DNA of 64,000 nucleotides from Paenibacillus sp. R14(2021) (lineage in GTDB: Bacteria; Bacillota; Bacilli; Paenibacillales; Paenibacillaceae). The translations under genes and the position numbers were made by a program. Shown here one piece after another: positions 8,297 to 16,833 of this stretch (position 1 is its first letter; every line of letters begins with the position of its first letter). The notes under the pieces are model-generated. The model searched no databases, was not told where the DNA came from, and worked only from the letters and a program-made list of their open reading frames with translations. The stretch lies in NCBI RefSeq assembly GCF_019431355.1, contig NZ_CP080269.1, positions 3,128,501-3,192,500 of the forward strand, given 5' to 3'.

Positions 8297-9142
8297 ATGG
8301 AAGAACGAATTTTCAAGCTGCGGTGCCAAGACGGATCGCAGCGTTATGCTACGGAATGGAAACCGGCGGAGGAGGCGCCATTCCGAGGTGTCATTGCCAT
8401 TGTGCACGGCATGGGGGAGCATATCGGGCGTTATCGCCACGTGGCTGATATGTTTACGGCTGCGGGCTATGCCGTCTTCGGCTTCGACCAGGTCGGTCAT
8501 GGCCAAACGGAGGGCAAGCGCGGCCATACCGGCTCGTACGACATGCTGCTTGACGGTGTTGATGCCATGCTCGCCGAGGCCAAGCACAGCTATCCGCATG
8601 TACCCGTATTTGTATACGGACACAGCATGGGCGGCAATGTTACCCTGAATTACGTGCTGCGCCGCAAGCCCGACATCGCCGGGGCGATCGTCACGGGGCC
8701 GTGGCTGCGGCTTGCGTTCAATCCGCCGACGCTGCAGCTCGTCATTGCCCGGATCGTCAACCGCTTGTTTCCCGCTTACACGAACAAGAGGCCGATGAAC
8801 GGCGACCACTTAACCTCCGACCCCGTTATGATCAAACGCTACCAGGAGGATCCGCTCGGCCACGGCTCCATCACGGCGCGATACTTCCTCAGCGTGCAAA
8901 GCGCGGGACAGTGGGCGCTGAAGCATGCTTCCGAGTGGCGTGTTCCGCTCCTGCTCATGCACGGCGGGACGGACAAGGTCACCTCTCTTACGGCCAGCAA
9001 ACAGTTCGCCGACATGGTCGGAGCGCCCTGCACCTTCATGGAATGGACCGGACTCAAGCATGAGCTGCACAACGAGCTCGACAGGGATGAAGTGTTCGAC
9101 GTCATGCGGGATTGGCTGAAGGAACGGGCTGCGAACGCCTAA
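8297..9142 (+). CDS. Alpha/beta hydrolase, monoacylglycerol lipase/lysophospholipase type
   Basis: The 281-residue product belongs to the S33-type hydrolases. It has the oxyanion motif VHGMGEH (37-43), FGFDQVGHGQTEG, the nucleophile elbow GHSMGGN with Ser110, an acid in HGGTDKV (about 232) and a histidine in GLKHELHNE (about 261). No signal peptide is seen, so it should be cytosolic. It probably splits monoacylglycerols, lysophospholipids or other esters. The ATG at 8297 follows GAGGAGG. The gene stands alone, read away from the isomerase gene and closed by a terminator at 9182. Confidence 0.88.
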   Translation: MEERIFKLRCQDGSQRYATEWKPAEEAPFRGVIAIVHGMGEHIGRYRHVADMFTAAGYAVFGFDQVGHGQTEGKRGHTGSYDMLLDGVDAMLAEAKHSYPHVPVFVYGHSMGGNVTLNYVLRRKPDIAGAIVTGPWLRLAFNPPTLQLVIARIVNRLFPAYTNKRPMNGDHLTSDPVMIKRYQEDPLGHGSITARYFLSVQSAGQWALKHASEWRVPLLLMHGGTDKVTSLTASKQFADMVGAPCTFMEWTGLKHELHNELDRDEVFDVMRDWLKERAANA

Positions 9143-9181
9143 GCGTACAATACCTGGATAGGATTGATATACCCATAACCG

Positions 9182-9231
9182 AGAAGAGCTTCCCCGTCAT
9201 CTGGTATGGGCGGGGAGAGTTCTTCTTTTTG
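9182..9231 (+). terminator. Terminator after the alpha/beta hydrolase gene
   Basis: GAAGAGCTTCCCCG pairs with CGGGGAGAGTTCTTC with small bulges, and the second arm runs into TTTTT. Confidence 0.75.
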
Positions 9232-9246
9232 CATTTGCCAGTAGGC

Positions 9247-9429
9247 CTATAGAAATTTCAAAACGAAACGTAAGACTTCAAATACGCTCAAACTAAATGC
9301 TGCATATACGACGCACGGAATAAGCACACACTTCAATAGACGGTCATCCGTCCCATGCAACGTGAAGTTTAACAGAGTAAGGACTACCTTCAACCCGCGA
9401 ATGACGCCGATTAATATGAGCTCTGCCAC
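9247..9429 (-). CDS. Small hydrophobic membrane protein, unknown
   Basis: The gene starts with GTG at 9429, after a strong AAAGGAGGG seven bases upstream, and encodes 60 residues. The protein has two hydrophobic stretches (about 3-24 and 37-58) around a short polar loop with HGTDDR, so it probably spans the membrane twice. I do not recognise a family. The strong ribosome-binding site is the main reason to treat it as real. A long hairpin with a T-run lies about 60 bp upstream, which either ends an earlier transcript or attenuates this one. Confidence 0.55.
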   Translation of the reverse strand: MAELILIGVIRGLKVVLTLLNFTLHGTDDRLLKCVLIPCVVYAAFSLSVFEVLRFVLKFL

Positions 9430-9486
9430 GCAGATTCCCTCCTTTCCGGCTTATTTTCGCAAGACATCCGCATCCCGCAAAAACAA

Positions 9487-9531
9487 AAAGCATCCCGAAA
9501 CAGGGCCTAGGGCCAGTTCCGAGATGCTTTC
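9487..9531 (-). terminator. Strong hairpin with T-run, minus strand
   Basis: AAAGCATC and GATGCTTT close a long stem with an inner GGCC-TAG-GGCC part. On the minus strand it ends in TTTTTGTTTTTG. No gene ends just before it; the terC terminator lies about 160 bp upstream. An attenuator or the end of a small RNA is therefore possible. Confidence 0.55.
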
Positions 9532-9690
9532 TCGCGATTTATGCAGCGTCTCCGCATGATGCAGTTATCTCAACCAGAGGACAAGCCTCTGCTAGAAGCT
9601 TAGCTAATTCTAAACGAGGCTGCAACCTCCCGATTTTGGGTAACGAGCCCCACGATGTGTTACGGGCGGCTGCTGCGAAATCGACCATAC

Positions 9691-9762
9691 AAAAATCCCC
9701 TCCGCGTCCACTCCCTCCTCATGGAACCATGAAGAAGGCGTGTCAGCGTGAAGGGGATTTTA
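9691..9762 (-). terminator. Terminator after the TerC-family gene
   Basis: AAAATCCCCT and AGGGGATTTT close a long imperfect stem, with a smaller internal CATGG/CCATG hairpin. On the minus strand it ends in GATTTTTG, about 55 bp after the TerC stop codon. Confidence 0.55.
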
Positions 9763-9816
9763 ATCGTCCAGCTAGGGACTTCAAGCTTATTCGTTATGAC
9801 GCCAATACCGGCTTGT

Positions 9817-10488
9817 CTACGCTTCCTGCACCCGCGAGCGCTCTCGCTTCTGGAGCACATAACCGACTGCAATGACAAGCACGCCGCACAGGAACGGGAA
9901 CAGGTTGTCCGCCCACTCCGCGACTTTACGCAGCGCCGACGTAAACGTATCGCTCTCCTCCAGCATTTCGCCTGCGGTATAGCCGAGAATACCGGCGCCG
10001 ATGTAGATGAAAACAGGGAATTTGTGCAGCAGCACCATGATCAGCTGACTGCCCCATACAATAATCGGAATGCTGAGCGCAATGCCGATCGCCATAATCC
10101 AAATATTGTTTTCCGCGATGGACGCGATGGCGAGCACGTTGTCGAGGCTCATGATGAAGTCCGCCATAACGATGACACGGATGGCCTTCCAGAGCGACTG
10201 CGCGCCGACGATGTTCTTGCTTTCTCCGTCATCCTTCAGCAGCGACACGGCGACCCAGAACAACAGAAGCGCGCCGGCGATCTGGATAAACGGCACTTTA
10301 AGCAGGAACACGGCGACCGCCGTCAGCACGATCCGAAGTCCCACTGCAGCAGTCGCGCCCCACCAAACCGCCTTCTGCCGGTTCTCTGCCGGCAAGTTGC
10401 GGCTGGCAAGCGCGATGACGACGGCGTTATCGCCGCTCAGAACGAGATTGACGAGCAAAATCTCCAAAATCAACAGCAACAATTCCAT
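9817..10488 (-). CDS. TerC-family integral membrane protein (YjbE/YkoY-like)
   Basis: The 223-residue product is very hydrophobic, with about seven membrane spans. It has the two family signatures with acidic residues in the membrane: NLVLSGDNAVVIALA near residue 20 and DFIMSLDNVLAIA in the middle. Relatives export manganese and support metal loading of secreted proteins; others are linked to tellurite resistance. The start is ATG with GGGG upstream. I looked for the yybP-ykoY manganese riboswitch often found before such genes and did not find it. The leader region instead has a DnaA-box cluster just upstream of the likely promoter. Confidence 0.88.
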   Translation of the reverse strand: MELLLLILEILLVNLVLSGDNAVVIALASRNLPAENRQKAVWWGATAAVGLRIVLTAVAVFLLKVPFIQIAGALLLFWVAVSLLKDDGESKNIVGAQSLWKAIRVIVMADFIMSLDNVLAIASIAENNIWIMAIGIALSIPIIVWGSQLIMVLLHKFPVFIYIGAGILGYTAGEMLEESDTFTSALRKVAEWADNLFPFLCGVLVIAVGYVLQKRERSRVQEA

Positions 10489-10532
10489 TCTTCTAGCCCC
10501 TAACCTCTGATGCCCATAATTAATCGTAACTC

Positions 10533-10562
10533 ATTATCTCATAGAACAAACGGGATTGTCCA
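10533..10562 (-). promoter_or_regulatory. Putative promoter of the TerC-family gene
   Basis: TGGACA (10562-10557) and GATAAT (10538-10533) lie 18 bases apart on the minus strand, about 45 bp before the start codon. The DnaA-box cluster begins 15 bp upstream of the -35. Confidence 0.45.
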
Positions 10563-10576
10563 TTCGCCTCGAAAAG

Positions 10577-10630
10577 TTATCCACATGATTATGCACATAT
10601 CATCCACAATTCACGCAAAACTGTGGATAA
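10577..10630. promoter_or_regulatory. Cluster of four DnaA boxes
   Basis: Within 54 bp the sequence holds TTATCCACA (10577-10585), TTATGCACA (10589-10597), TCATCCACA (10600-10608) and the inverted TGTGGATAA (10622-10630). Three fit the DnaA-box consensus TTATNCACA exactly and one has a single change. No replication genes adjoin, so this is not oriC. It resembles the DnaA-box clusters outside oriC that titrate DnaA or control genes in Bacillus. Confidence 0.7.
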
Positions 10631-10756
10631 CCGTGCAACTTCCGTACGTCGCTTCTTCGCCGCCGAAAGCCAAGACGGATGCAAGCAGCCCATCCGCCCA
10701 TAATGCCTTCGCATGAGCAGGTGCACTCGGTTCAGGCGTTCCCTACCCATTCCCGA

Positions 10757-12595
10757 CTATCCCGCGTGCTTACCCGCTCCTTCACGCTGCCCCTGCGAAT
10801 GACGATACAGCTCCTCGTAATAGCCGCCTTCCGCGAGCAGCTCCCGATGGCTGCCTTCCTCGACGATCTCGCCCTGCCGCATGACGATAATCCGGTCCGC
10901 GCCCATAATCGTGGACAACCGGTGCGCGATAACGAGCGTCGTTCTCCCTTCCGACACGACCGCGAGCGCCTGTTGAATGAGCTGCTCGGAATGGGAATCC
11001 AAATTCGCGGTCGCCTCGTCGAGAATGAGGATACGCGGCTTGAACACGATGATTCTGGCGAACGAAATCAGCTGCCTCTCCCCAGCGGACAATCCGCTGC
11101 CCCGCTCGGATAAAAGCGTTTCGTACCCATCCTTCATGCCCGTGATCAGCACATCCGCTCCGACTAGCCGGCATGCGTCGATGACCTGCTCCCGCGATAC
11201 CGTCTCGTCGAACAGCCGGACATTGTCGATGATGCTGCCGGAATACAGATACGGCTCCTGCTGCACCAGTCCCACCAGTCGGTGCAACCGTTCCTGCGGC
11301 AGGTCGCGGACATCGATGCCATCGATCTCGACGCTGCCTTCTAGCACGTCATAGAACCGGCACAGCAGGCTGATGAGCGAGCTCTTGCCCGCGCCCGTCG
11401 TGCCGACGATGCCAATCATCTCTCCGGGCTGCACATGCAGGTCCAGATGATGAATGACCGGCAAGCCTTCCTTATATGCGAATTTCACGCCGTTAAAGTC
11501 GACCCGGCCCTTGACCGCCTCGTTATCGCTCGCATCCAGCGGCTTATCCTTATCCTGTACCTCCGGCACCGTATCAAATATGCCCCAGATCCGGTTCATC
11601 GACACCGTCGCGGACTGAAGCGTATTCCACTGCTGCGTAATGTTATTGATCGGCTGGAAGAACTGACGGATATACGTAATGAACGCAAACAGCACCCCGA
11701 ACTGAATCGAATGGCCGAGCACCGCATTCCCCCCCAGCCAAGTGACGAACGCCACCGACAAGTTGCCCAGCATATCGAAGGAACGGTTGAACAGCACGTT
11801 CGTGCGGATTTCGCGCAGATTGGAACGGAAGTACGACTGATTGCGCTCGGCAAACTGTTTCTGCTGCTCCTTCTCCTGGTGAAAGATTTGGATGATGTGC
11901 ATGCCGGCCAAATTCTCGGCCACGAAGGCTACGAGACGCGACAAATTCGTCCTCGCCATCTGATAGGTCGTGCGCATATAGGAGCGGAAGGCGATCGCAT
12001 TCAGCGTAATGATCGGCAGCAGAATGAGGCAGTACAGCGTCATGGTCACATCGAGCTTGAACATCAGCACGATAATGAACACGAGCGTCAGCCCGTCGCG
12101 CAGCACGCTCAGCAGCACTTGGCTGAAGAATTGATTAAGCGACTCCGTATCGCTCGATACATGCGTGATCAGGCTGCCGCTAGGTACCCGGTCGAAATAC
12201 GACATCGACTGCTTCGTAATATGGCGGAACAGCTGCTTCCGAATCGCAGCGACAATGCTCTGTCCCGCATATTGGAGCAGATTGTTCTGCAGGTAAGTAA
12301 ACAAGAATCCGCCTAGCGAGAGCAGCAGGTAGATAGCCGAGATCGCAAGCAGCGTTGCGGCATGCCGGTCGCCGGCCATGAGATGATCGTCAATGGCGAT
12401 CTTCACTAAGTACGGCTGCAGCAAATCCGCTGCTATCGCAAGTATAATGCAGCCGAATACGGCCAGAAACGTCCACATATGCGGCTTGGCATAACCGTAC
12501 AGCCCTTTGTACGCGGAGCTGTTCTTGTCCGGGTTCTTCGTCATCGTGATATCGGTCTTGCTGTCCATCTGCCAATTATCGATCGCTTTAGCCAA
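10757..12595 (-). CDS. Heterodimeric ABC exporter subunit with canonical ATPase site (BmrD/YheH-like)
   Basis: The 612-residue half transporter has six membrane helices in the first 330 residues and a C-terminal ATPase domain with Walker A GTTGAGKSS, signature LSAGERQ and Walker B ILILDEATANLD with the catalytic glutamate. It should pair with the gene just upstream, whose catalytic glutamate is aspartate. Such pairs (BmrCD, LmrCD) expel drugs and other amphiphiles. I chose the TTG at 12595: it has GGAGGG nine bases away and overlaps the partner's stop by 8 bp. The next ATG, at 12568, is possible. Longer readings run antisense-like through the partner gene. Confidence 0.88.
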   Translation of the reverse strand: MAKAIDNWQMDSKTDITMTKNPDKNSSAYKGLYGYAKPHMWTFLAVFGCIILAIAADLLQPYLVKIAIDDHLMAGDRHAATLLAISAIYLLLSLGGFLFTYLQNNLLQYAGQSIVAAIRKQLFRHITKQSMSYFDRVPSGSLITHVSSDTESLNQFFSQVLLSVLRDGLTLVFIIVLMFKLDVTMTLYCLILLPIITLNAIAFRSYMRTTYQMARTNLSRLVAFVAENLAGMHIIQIFHQEKEQQKQFAERNQSYFRSNLREIRTNVLFNRSFDMLGNLSVAFVTWLGGNAVLGHSIQFGVLFAFITYIRQFFQPINNITQQWNTLQSATVSMNRIWGIFDTVPEVQDKDKPLDASDNEAVKGRVDFNGVKFAYKEGLPVIHHLDLHVQPGEMIGIVGTTGAGKSSLISLLCRFYDVLEGSVEIDGIDVRDLPQERLHRLVGLVQQEPYLYSGSIIDNVRLFDETVSREQVIDACRLVGADVLITGMKDGYETLLSERGSGLSAGERQLISFARIIVFKPRILILDEATANLDSHSEQLIQQALAVVSEGRTTLVIAHRLSTIMGADRIIVMRQGEIVEEGSHRELLAEGGYYEELYRHSQGQREGAGKHAG

Positions 12596-14336
12596 CGCTG
12601 CTTCCCTCCTCTTGAATGGCGTGCAGCATCGCGTAGATGCCATGCTCCGCGAGGAGCGAATCATGCGTTCCTCGCTGCACGATGCGGCCTTCATCCATAA
12701 CGATGATTTCATCGGCATGCTTGATTGCACTGATTCGATGGGCGATCAGAATCGTCGTTTTGCCCTTGCGCTCGCTGCGAATCGTATCGATGATGCCTGT
12801 CTCCGTGACGGCATCGACGGCGCTGACGCTGTCGTCCAGAATGAGGATCGGCGCGTTCATAAGCAAGCCCCGCGCAAGCGCCGTCCGCTGGCGCTGTCCG
12901 CCGGAGAGGGTTACGCCCCGTTCGCCGAGCTTCGTCTCGAAGCCGTCCGGGAACGACATGATGCTGTCGTGGATCTGGGCGTGCAGCGCCGCTTTCTTCA
13001 CAACGGAGAGCTCCGTGCTTCTGCGGAAGAAGGCGATATTGTCCCGAATCGTCGTACTGAAGAGAAAGCCGTCCTGCGGCACATAGGCGATTCCGCTGCG
13101 CAGGCTCTCGATGGTCACTTCTGTAAGATCCGTGCCGCCGATCTTAACCGTCCCTGCCGGCGCATCGTATACGCGGAGCAGCAGCTTGACGAGCGTTGTT
13201 TTGCCGCTGCCCGTCTTGCCGATGATGCCGAGCGTCTTGCCCGGCTCCAGCGTAAACGAAACCTCTTGCAGCGCTTCCCTGCTTGCGCCTGGATAAGCAA
13301 ACGACAGCTCCTCTACAGCAAGCGTCTTGCGTGCCCAGTCCGCATCGACGGCGGTTTCATGCTCTTCGATCTCCGGCTGCCTCGACATAAGATCATTAAC
13401 GCGTTCGAGTGAGGCGCGGGAGCGTTGAATCGTATTGATGACGTTGCCGATCTGTTGAAGCGGATTCACCATCATCCGGACATAGAGTGTAAGCGCAACA
13501 AAATTGCCCAGGGAGAGCTGTCCCGTAAGCGTCACATACCCGCCGTAGGCGAGCGTAATAATAAGCGACAAGGCACCGAGAAAGGGAATGAGTGCTTGGA
13601 AGAACGAGGACACGCGAACCAGCTTCAGCTGATTGTCCTTGATTCGATCCACCGTATCGCCGAAGCGGCGATTCATGATCGTTTCCACCGCGAATTTCTT
13701 CGTCACCCGGATGCCGCCGAACTGCTCCTCCGCGGCTTCCGTCATTTTGCCCAGCGACTCCTGCACGGCATGCGACCGCTTCCGAATGACCGGGCCCATC
13801 TTCACCACAATCCAAGGAATGGCGAGCAGCGGCGATATACAAATCAGAATGAGCAGCGGCGGAATGGAGCTCACCACCATCATCGCAACGGCCGACACGA
13901 TCAGCATGGTGGCGTTGGCCGTCTGGTTCACGCCCATGGAGATGGACTCCCGCACCGTCGTCACATCGTTCATAACATAGCTGAGCAGCTTGCCGACGCC
14001 GTTCTTGGCATAGAATTGCTCGCCGAGCTTCGTAAAATGCTTAAACAGCCTTTTGCGCGTAAACTTCTCAAACAATCGACCGACGTACATGATATGAAAT
14101 TGCCCAATCCCGCCCAGCACCCCATAAGCGATGCCGATGATGAGCAGCACGAGGCTGGCATGCAGCACCACTTCCTGCGTAAGCCCGTTCTGCTGCAGCT
14201 GGTCCGTAAACGACCCGAGTACCTTCGGGTAGTAGGCTTGAAACAAATTGGCTGCCATCGTGAATGAAATACCGGAGACGTAGATATACCATTTGGAACG
14301 TAAAAAGTCGATGAGTAGTCCGCGTCTGCTTGCCAT
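12588..14336 (-). CDS. Heterodimeric ABC exporter subunit with degenerate ATPase site (BmrC/YheI-like)
   Basis: The 582-residue half transporter has an N-terminal six-helix membrane domain and a C-terminal ATPase domain. Walker A is GKTGSGKTT and the signature is LSGGQRQ. Walker B is ILILDDSVSAVD, with Asp in place of the catalytic Glu, as in one subunit of BmrCD- and LmrCD-type exporters. The ATG at 14336 follows GAAGGAGC. It is the first gene of the pair and overlaps the second by 8 bp, so equal production is likely. No regulator gene adjoins. The substrate is unknown; a multidrug role is inferred from the family. Confidence 0.88.
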   Translation of the reverse strand: MASRRGLLIDFLRSKWYIYVSGISFTMAANLFQAYYPKVLGSFTDQLQQNGLTQEVVLHASLVLLIIGIAYGVLGGIGQFHIMYVGRLFEKFTRKRLFKHFTKLGEQFYAKNGVGKLLSYVMNDVTTVRESISMGVNQTANATMLIVSAVAMMVVSSIPPLLILICISPLLAIPWIVVKMGPVIRKRSHAVQESLGKMTEAAEEQFGGIRVTKKFAVETIMNRRFGDTVDRIKDNQLKLVRVSSFFQALIPFLGALSLIITLAYGGYVTLTGQLSLGNFVALTLYVRMMVNPLQQIGNVINTIQRSRASLERVNDLMSRQPEIEEHETAVDADWARKTLAVEELSFAYPGASREALQEVSFTLEPGKTLGIIGKTGSGKTTLVKLLLRVYDAPAGTVKIGGTDLTEVTIESLRSGIAYVPQDGFLFSTTIRDNIAFFRRSTELSVVKKAALHAQIHDSIMSFPDGFETKLGERGVTLSGGQRQRTALARGLLMNAPILILDDSVSAVDAVTETGIIDTIRSERKGKTTILIAHRISAIKHADEIIVMDEGRIVQRGTHDSLLAEHGIYAMLHAIQEEGSSVG

Positions 14337-14422
14337 GGAACAGCTCCTTCCCCAACCCCCAAATTTGCAAATCGTTATGCCATAAGTATTGCGCAGCTGG
14401 AAACAAGGCTTGATAACCGCCG

Positions 14423-14459
14423 AAAAAGCCTCCCGCAATATCACTGATTGCAGGAGGCG
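14423..14459 (-). terminator. Terminator after the VOC dioxygenase-like gene
   Basis: On the minus strand GCCTCCTGCAAT-CAGTGAT-ATTGCGGGAGGC forms a 12-bp stem with one mismatch, followed by TTTTTC. Confidence 0.85.
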
Positions 14460-14482
14460 GCCGACTGCCGCAGGGTCTGCCT

Positions 14483-15355
14483 TTAGGCGGAACCGCGGAC
14501 GATCAGATGAATTTGGATGCCGGAAGGGTCATGAACGATGACCGTCCCCCGGTCGGTTTGCAGCGGAACGCTTGCCGCCTGCAGCCTGGCGAAGACGGCC
14601 ATCTGGGCCTCTTCCGACGGCAGCACGATTTCGTAGCGGTCCAAGCCGGGGACATTCGCGGGCGTAAGCTCCGCTCCCACCCCTGCCCAGACGTTCAGCC
14701 CGATATGGTGGTGATACCCGCCTGCCGAAATAAAGAGGGCGGAATTAGCCGACTGCGACGTGATGCTGAAACCAAGCACATCGATATAGAAATGCTCCGA
14801 CGTCGGAAGCTCCGTGACATGAAGGTGAATATGGCCTACCTTCGTGCCGGCAGGCAATCCGTTCCACGGGGCATCTCCCGCTTCTGCCAGCAATCCGTCC
14901 CAGTCGATGGGGTCGACAGCCATGCGGACATAGCCATTCTCATTCCACTGCCACTCCGCTTTCGGACGGTCCCGGTAGATCTCGATGCCGTTATTGTCCG
15001 GGTCCGCGATGTACAGCGCTTCGCTCACGAGATGATCCGCCTGCCCGATATGAATGCCGCTCGCTACAAGATTGCGCAGCGCCAGTCCCAGTGCAAGGCG
15101 GCTCGGCACGAGCAGCGCAAAATGATACAGCCCCGCGCCCGATCTGCGCGGACGAGGCAGCGCGCCTGGTATTTCGCGCAGCTGCAGCAGCGGCTCCGAG
15201 CCCGGTACGCCAAGCTTGGCTTCGCCTTTCGTGCTGGACAGCACCTGTAAGCCTACGACCTCCCGGTAGAAGGCTAGCGACTTCTCTAAATTACTTACCC
15301 GCAAATAGACCGTTCCAATCTCGGTTTGCGCATCAATTTCATTCAACAACCTCAT
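14483..15355 (-). CDS. VOC-family ring-cleavage dioxygenase-like protein (CatE-like)
   Basis: The roughly 290-residue product has two vicinal-oxygen-chelate modules, residues about 10-120 and 165-285, as in catechol 2,3-dioxygenases of the CatE type. Candidate metal ligands are His in YHFALLVPS, His in KVGHIHLHV and the HHH of GGYHHHIGLN, plus a late acidic residue. The modules open with GTVYLRVSNLEKSLAFYR and HIHLHVTELPTSEHFY. The start is unsure: ATG at 15355 has AGGTG very close, while the TTG codons at 15349 and 15346 have better spacing. Glyoxalases share the fold, so the reaction is not certain. It stands alone with its own terminator. Confidence 0.8.
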   Translation of the reverse strand: MRLLNEIDAQTEIGTVYLRVSNLEKSLAFYREVVGLQVLSSTKGEAKLGVPGSEPLLQLREIPGALPRPRRSGAGLYHFALLVPSRLALGLALRNLVASGIHIGQADHLVSEALYIADPDNNGIEIYRDRPKAEWQWNENGYVRMAVDPIDWDGLLAEAGDAPWNGLPAGTKVGHIHLHVTELPTSEHFYIDVLGFSITSQSANSALFISAGGYHHHIGLNVWAGVGAELTPANVPGLDRYEIVLPSEEAQMAVFARLQAASVPLQTDRGTVIVHDPSGIQIHLIVRGSA

Positions 15356-15543
15356 CACCTCGTTATCTTGCAAAATGGAATGGCTAAACCCTCTTCCTGC
15401 ATCCTAACATATCGACCGGCAGAACCCAATTTCCAAGAAAACGGTTACGGGTACATTTTCAGGCAATGGGTGCATGTTATATAATACGGATGACTCATTT
15501 ACGCCGAATTTCGCAGTCTTCTGTATAAGATAGGAGAAATCAT

Positions 15544-16779
15544 ATGGATATTGTTCACATTGACATGTATTTAATCGATGAGGATACGGACCAGCCGCGC
15601 TACCAGTTCGATCAGGAAGCGCTCGAGGAACTCATGAAGAGCATCGAGGAGCTCGGCCTCCTCTCGCCCATTAAGGTGCGGACGACGCCTGACGGACGCT
15701 ACAAAATCATTTATGGCAACCGCCGCTACAAAGCCAGCAAAATGCTGAACAAGCCCACCATTCCCTGCATTGTCTCGACGGCAACGGATGAGATGGACAT
15801 TTATCTGGAGCAGATCGCCGAGAATCTGACGCGGGAAGGCTTCTCCCCGATCGAAGAGGCAGAGGCGTTCCACAAGCTGATGAACGAATCGAAGTTCAAC
15901 AGCTCCTTGAAGTTTCTGGCAGGAAAGCTTGGCAAGCCGGAGAATTACATCAAGAACAAATGCGAGCTGCTGAAATTCGGGAATGCCGTTCGTAAGCTCA
16001 TCGTCAGCGGCACGCATATCCGCAAGGATAAGCTGACGGAAGATCAAGTGCTGCCCATTAAGGATCTGCCGATCGAGTACCGCGATCCGCTTGCGCTGAT
16101 CGTGGCAAGGGACGAAATGCCGGTCAGCGACGTGAAGAAGATCGTGAAGCTGTTCAAGGACAAGGACATCTCGGAGGGCACGAAAGACAAGCTGCTCTAT
16201 AAATCCGGCTACGAGCTGCTCCAAACCTGGTCCACCGTGCAGCAGAACAAGAAGGAACGCGAACGTGCCGCCGAGCTGAAAGCTGAGCAGGAGGAGCGTG
16301 CGGCGGAGGCGAAGGCCGAGAGGGCGCGTCTTGCCGCCGAAGCGGCTGCGGCGGCCGCAGGCGCGGCTGGCGGCGCGAAAGCTGCGGCGGCGCCGGACGG
16401 CCTAGGCAGCGCAGCGCTTGGCGCGGTGCCTGCCAGCGGCGCGGCGAAGCCGGCCGGCTTGGCTGCCGGCGGCGGGCTGCTAGGCGCAGCGGGCGGCGCG
16501 CTCGCGGAGGTTGCCGCGTCGGTGCTCGCCGGAGCGGCGGCGCCAGCCGGCGAAGCTTCGCTCGCGGCAAGCCTGCAGCAGCTGCTGGCTTCGCTGTCCG
16601 CAGCGCAGCCGCTCCCGCAGGAAGCGCTGGACGCCTATGCCGCAGCGCAGCCGCAAGAAGCCGACCACGCGGTCTTCGCTGCCGGCGTGGAAGCGCTCAT
16701 CCATGGGCTTGAGCAGCAGCTCGCCCAGTGGCGCGGCGTTCAATTGATGGCCAAGGCCAAGACGGTCGCTGCCCAATAG
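15544..16779 (+). CDS. ParB/Spo0J-family protein with long alanine-rich tail
   Basis: Residues 1-100 form a ParB N-terminal domain: IDEDTDQPRYQF, a helix, LLSPIKVR, then YGNRRYKAS, which stands where ParB has the CTP-binding GERRxRA. The E to N change at residue 59 is notable. A helix-turn-helix-like region follows (about 110-170). From about 235 the chain becomes highly charged, then almost only Ala and Gly (260-345), then a C-terminal helix with EQQLAQW. It lacks a parA partner and origin neighbours, so it is probably not the chromosomal Spo0J. The ATG follows TAGGAG, and a TATAAT lies at 15480-15485. DNA binding is inferred; its function is unknown. Confidence 0.75.
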   Translation: MDIVHIDMYLIDEDTDQPRYQFDQEALEELMKSIEELGLLSPIKVRTTPDGRYKIIYGNRRYKASKMLNKPTIPCIVSTATDEMDIYLEQIAENLTREGFSPIEEAEAFHKLMNESKFNSSLKFLAGKLGKPENYIKNKCELLKFGNAVRKLIVSGTHIRKDKLTEDQVLPIKDLPIEYRDPLALIVARDEMPVSDVKKIVKLFKDKDISEGTKDKLLYKSGYELLQTWSTVQQNKKERERAAELKAEQEERAAEAKAERARLAAEAAAAAAGAAGGAKAAAAPDGLGSAALGAVPASGAAKPAGLAAGGGLLGAAGGALAEVAASVLAGAAAPAGEASLAASLQQLLASLSAAQPLPQEALDAYAAAQPQEADHAVFAAGVEALIHGLEQQLAQWRGVQLMAKAKTVAAQ

Positions 16780-16833
16780 CACACCGGAATTAAGCTCGTT
16801 AACCCATCTAATCATTGGAGCGTGATCGCTGAA

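Noticed and set aside
10577..10630. Chromosomal origin oriC
   Set aside because: There is no dnaA, dnaN, recF or gyr gene and no clear AT-rich unwinding region, so only a DnaA-box cluster is claimed.
10489..10756. yybP-ykoY manganese riboswitch before the TerC gene
   Set aside because: I searched the minus strand for the conserved loops and found none; DnaA boxes are there instead.
15544..16779. Chromosomal Spo0J/ParB of the oriC region
   Set aside because: No soj, rsmG or gidA neighbours, the site is GNRR, and the tail is atypical.
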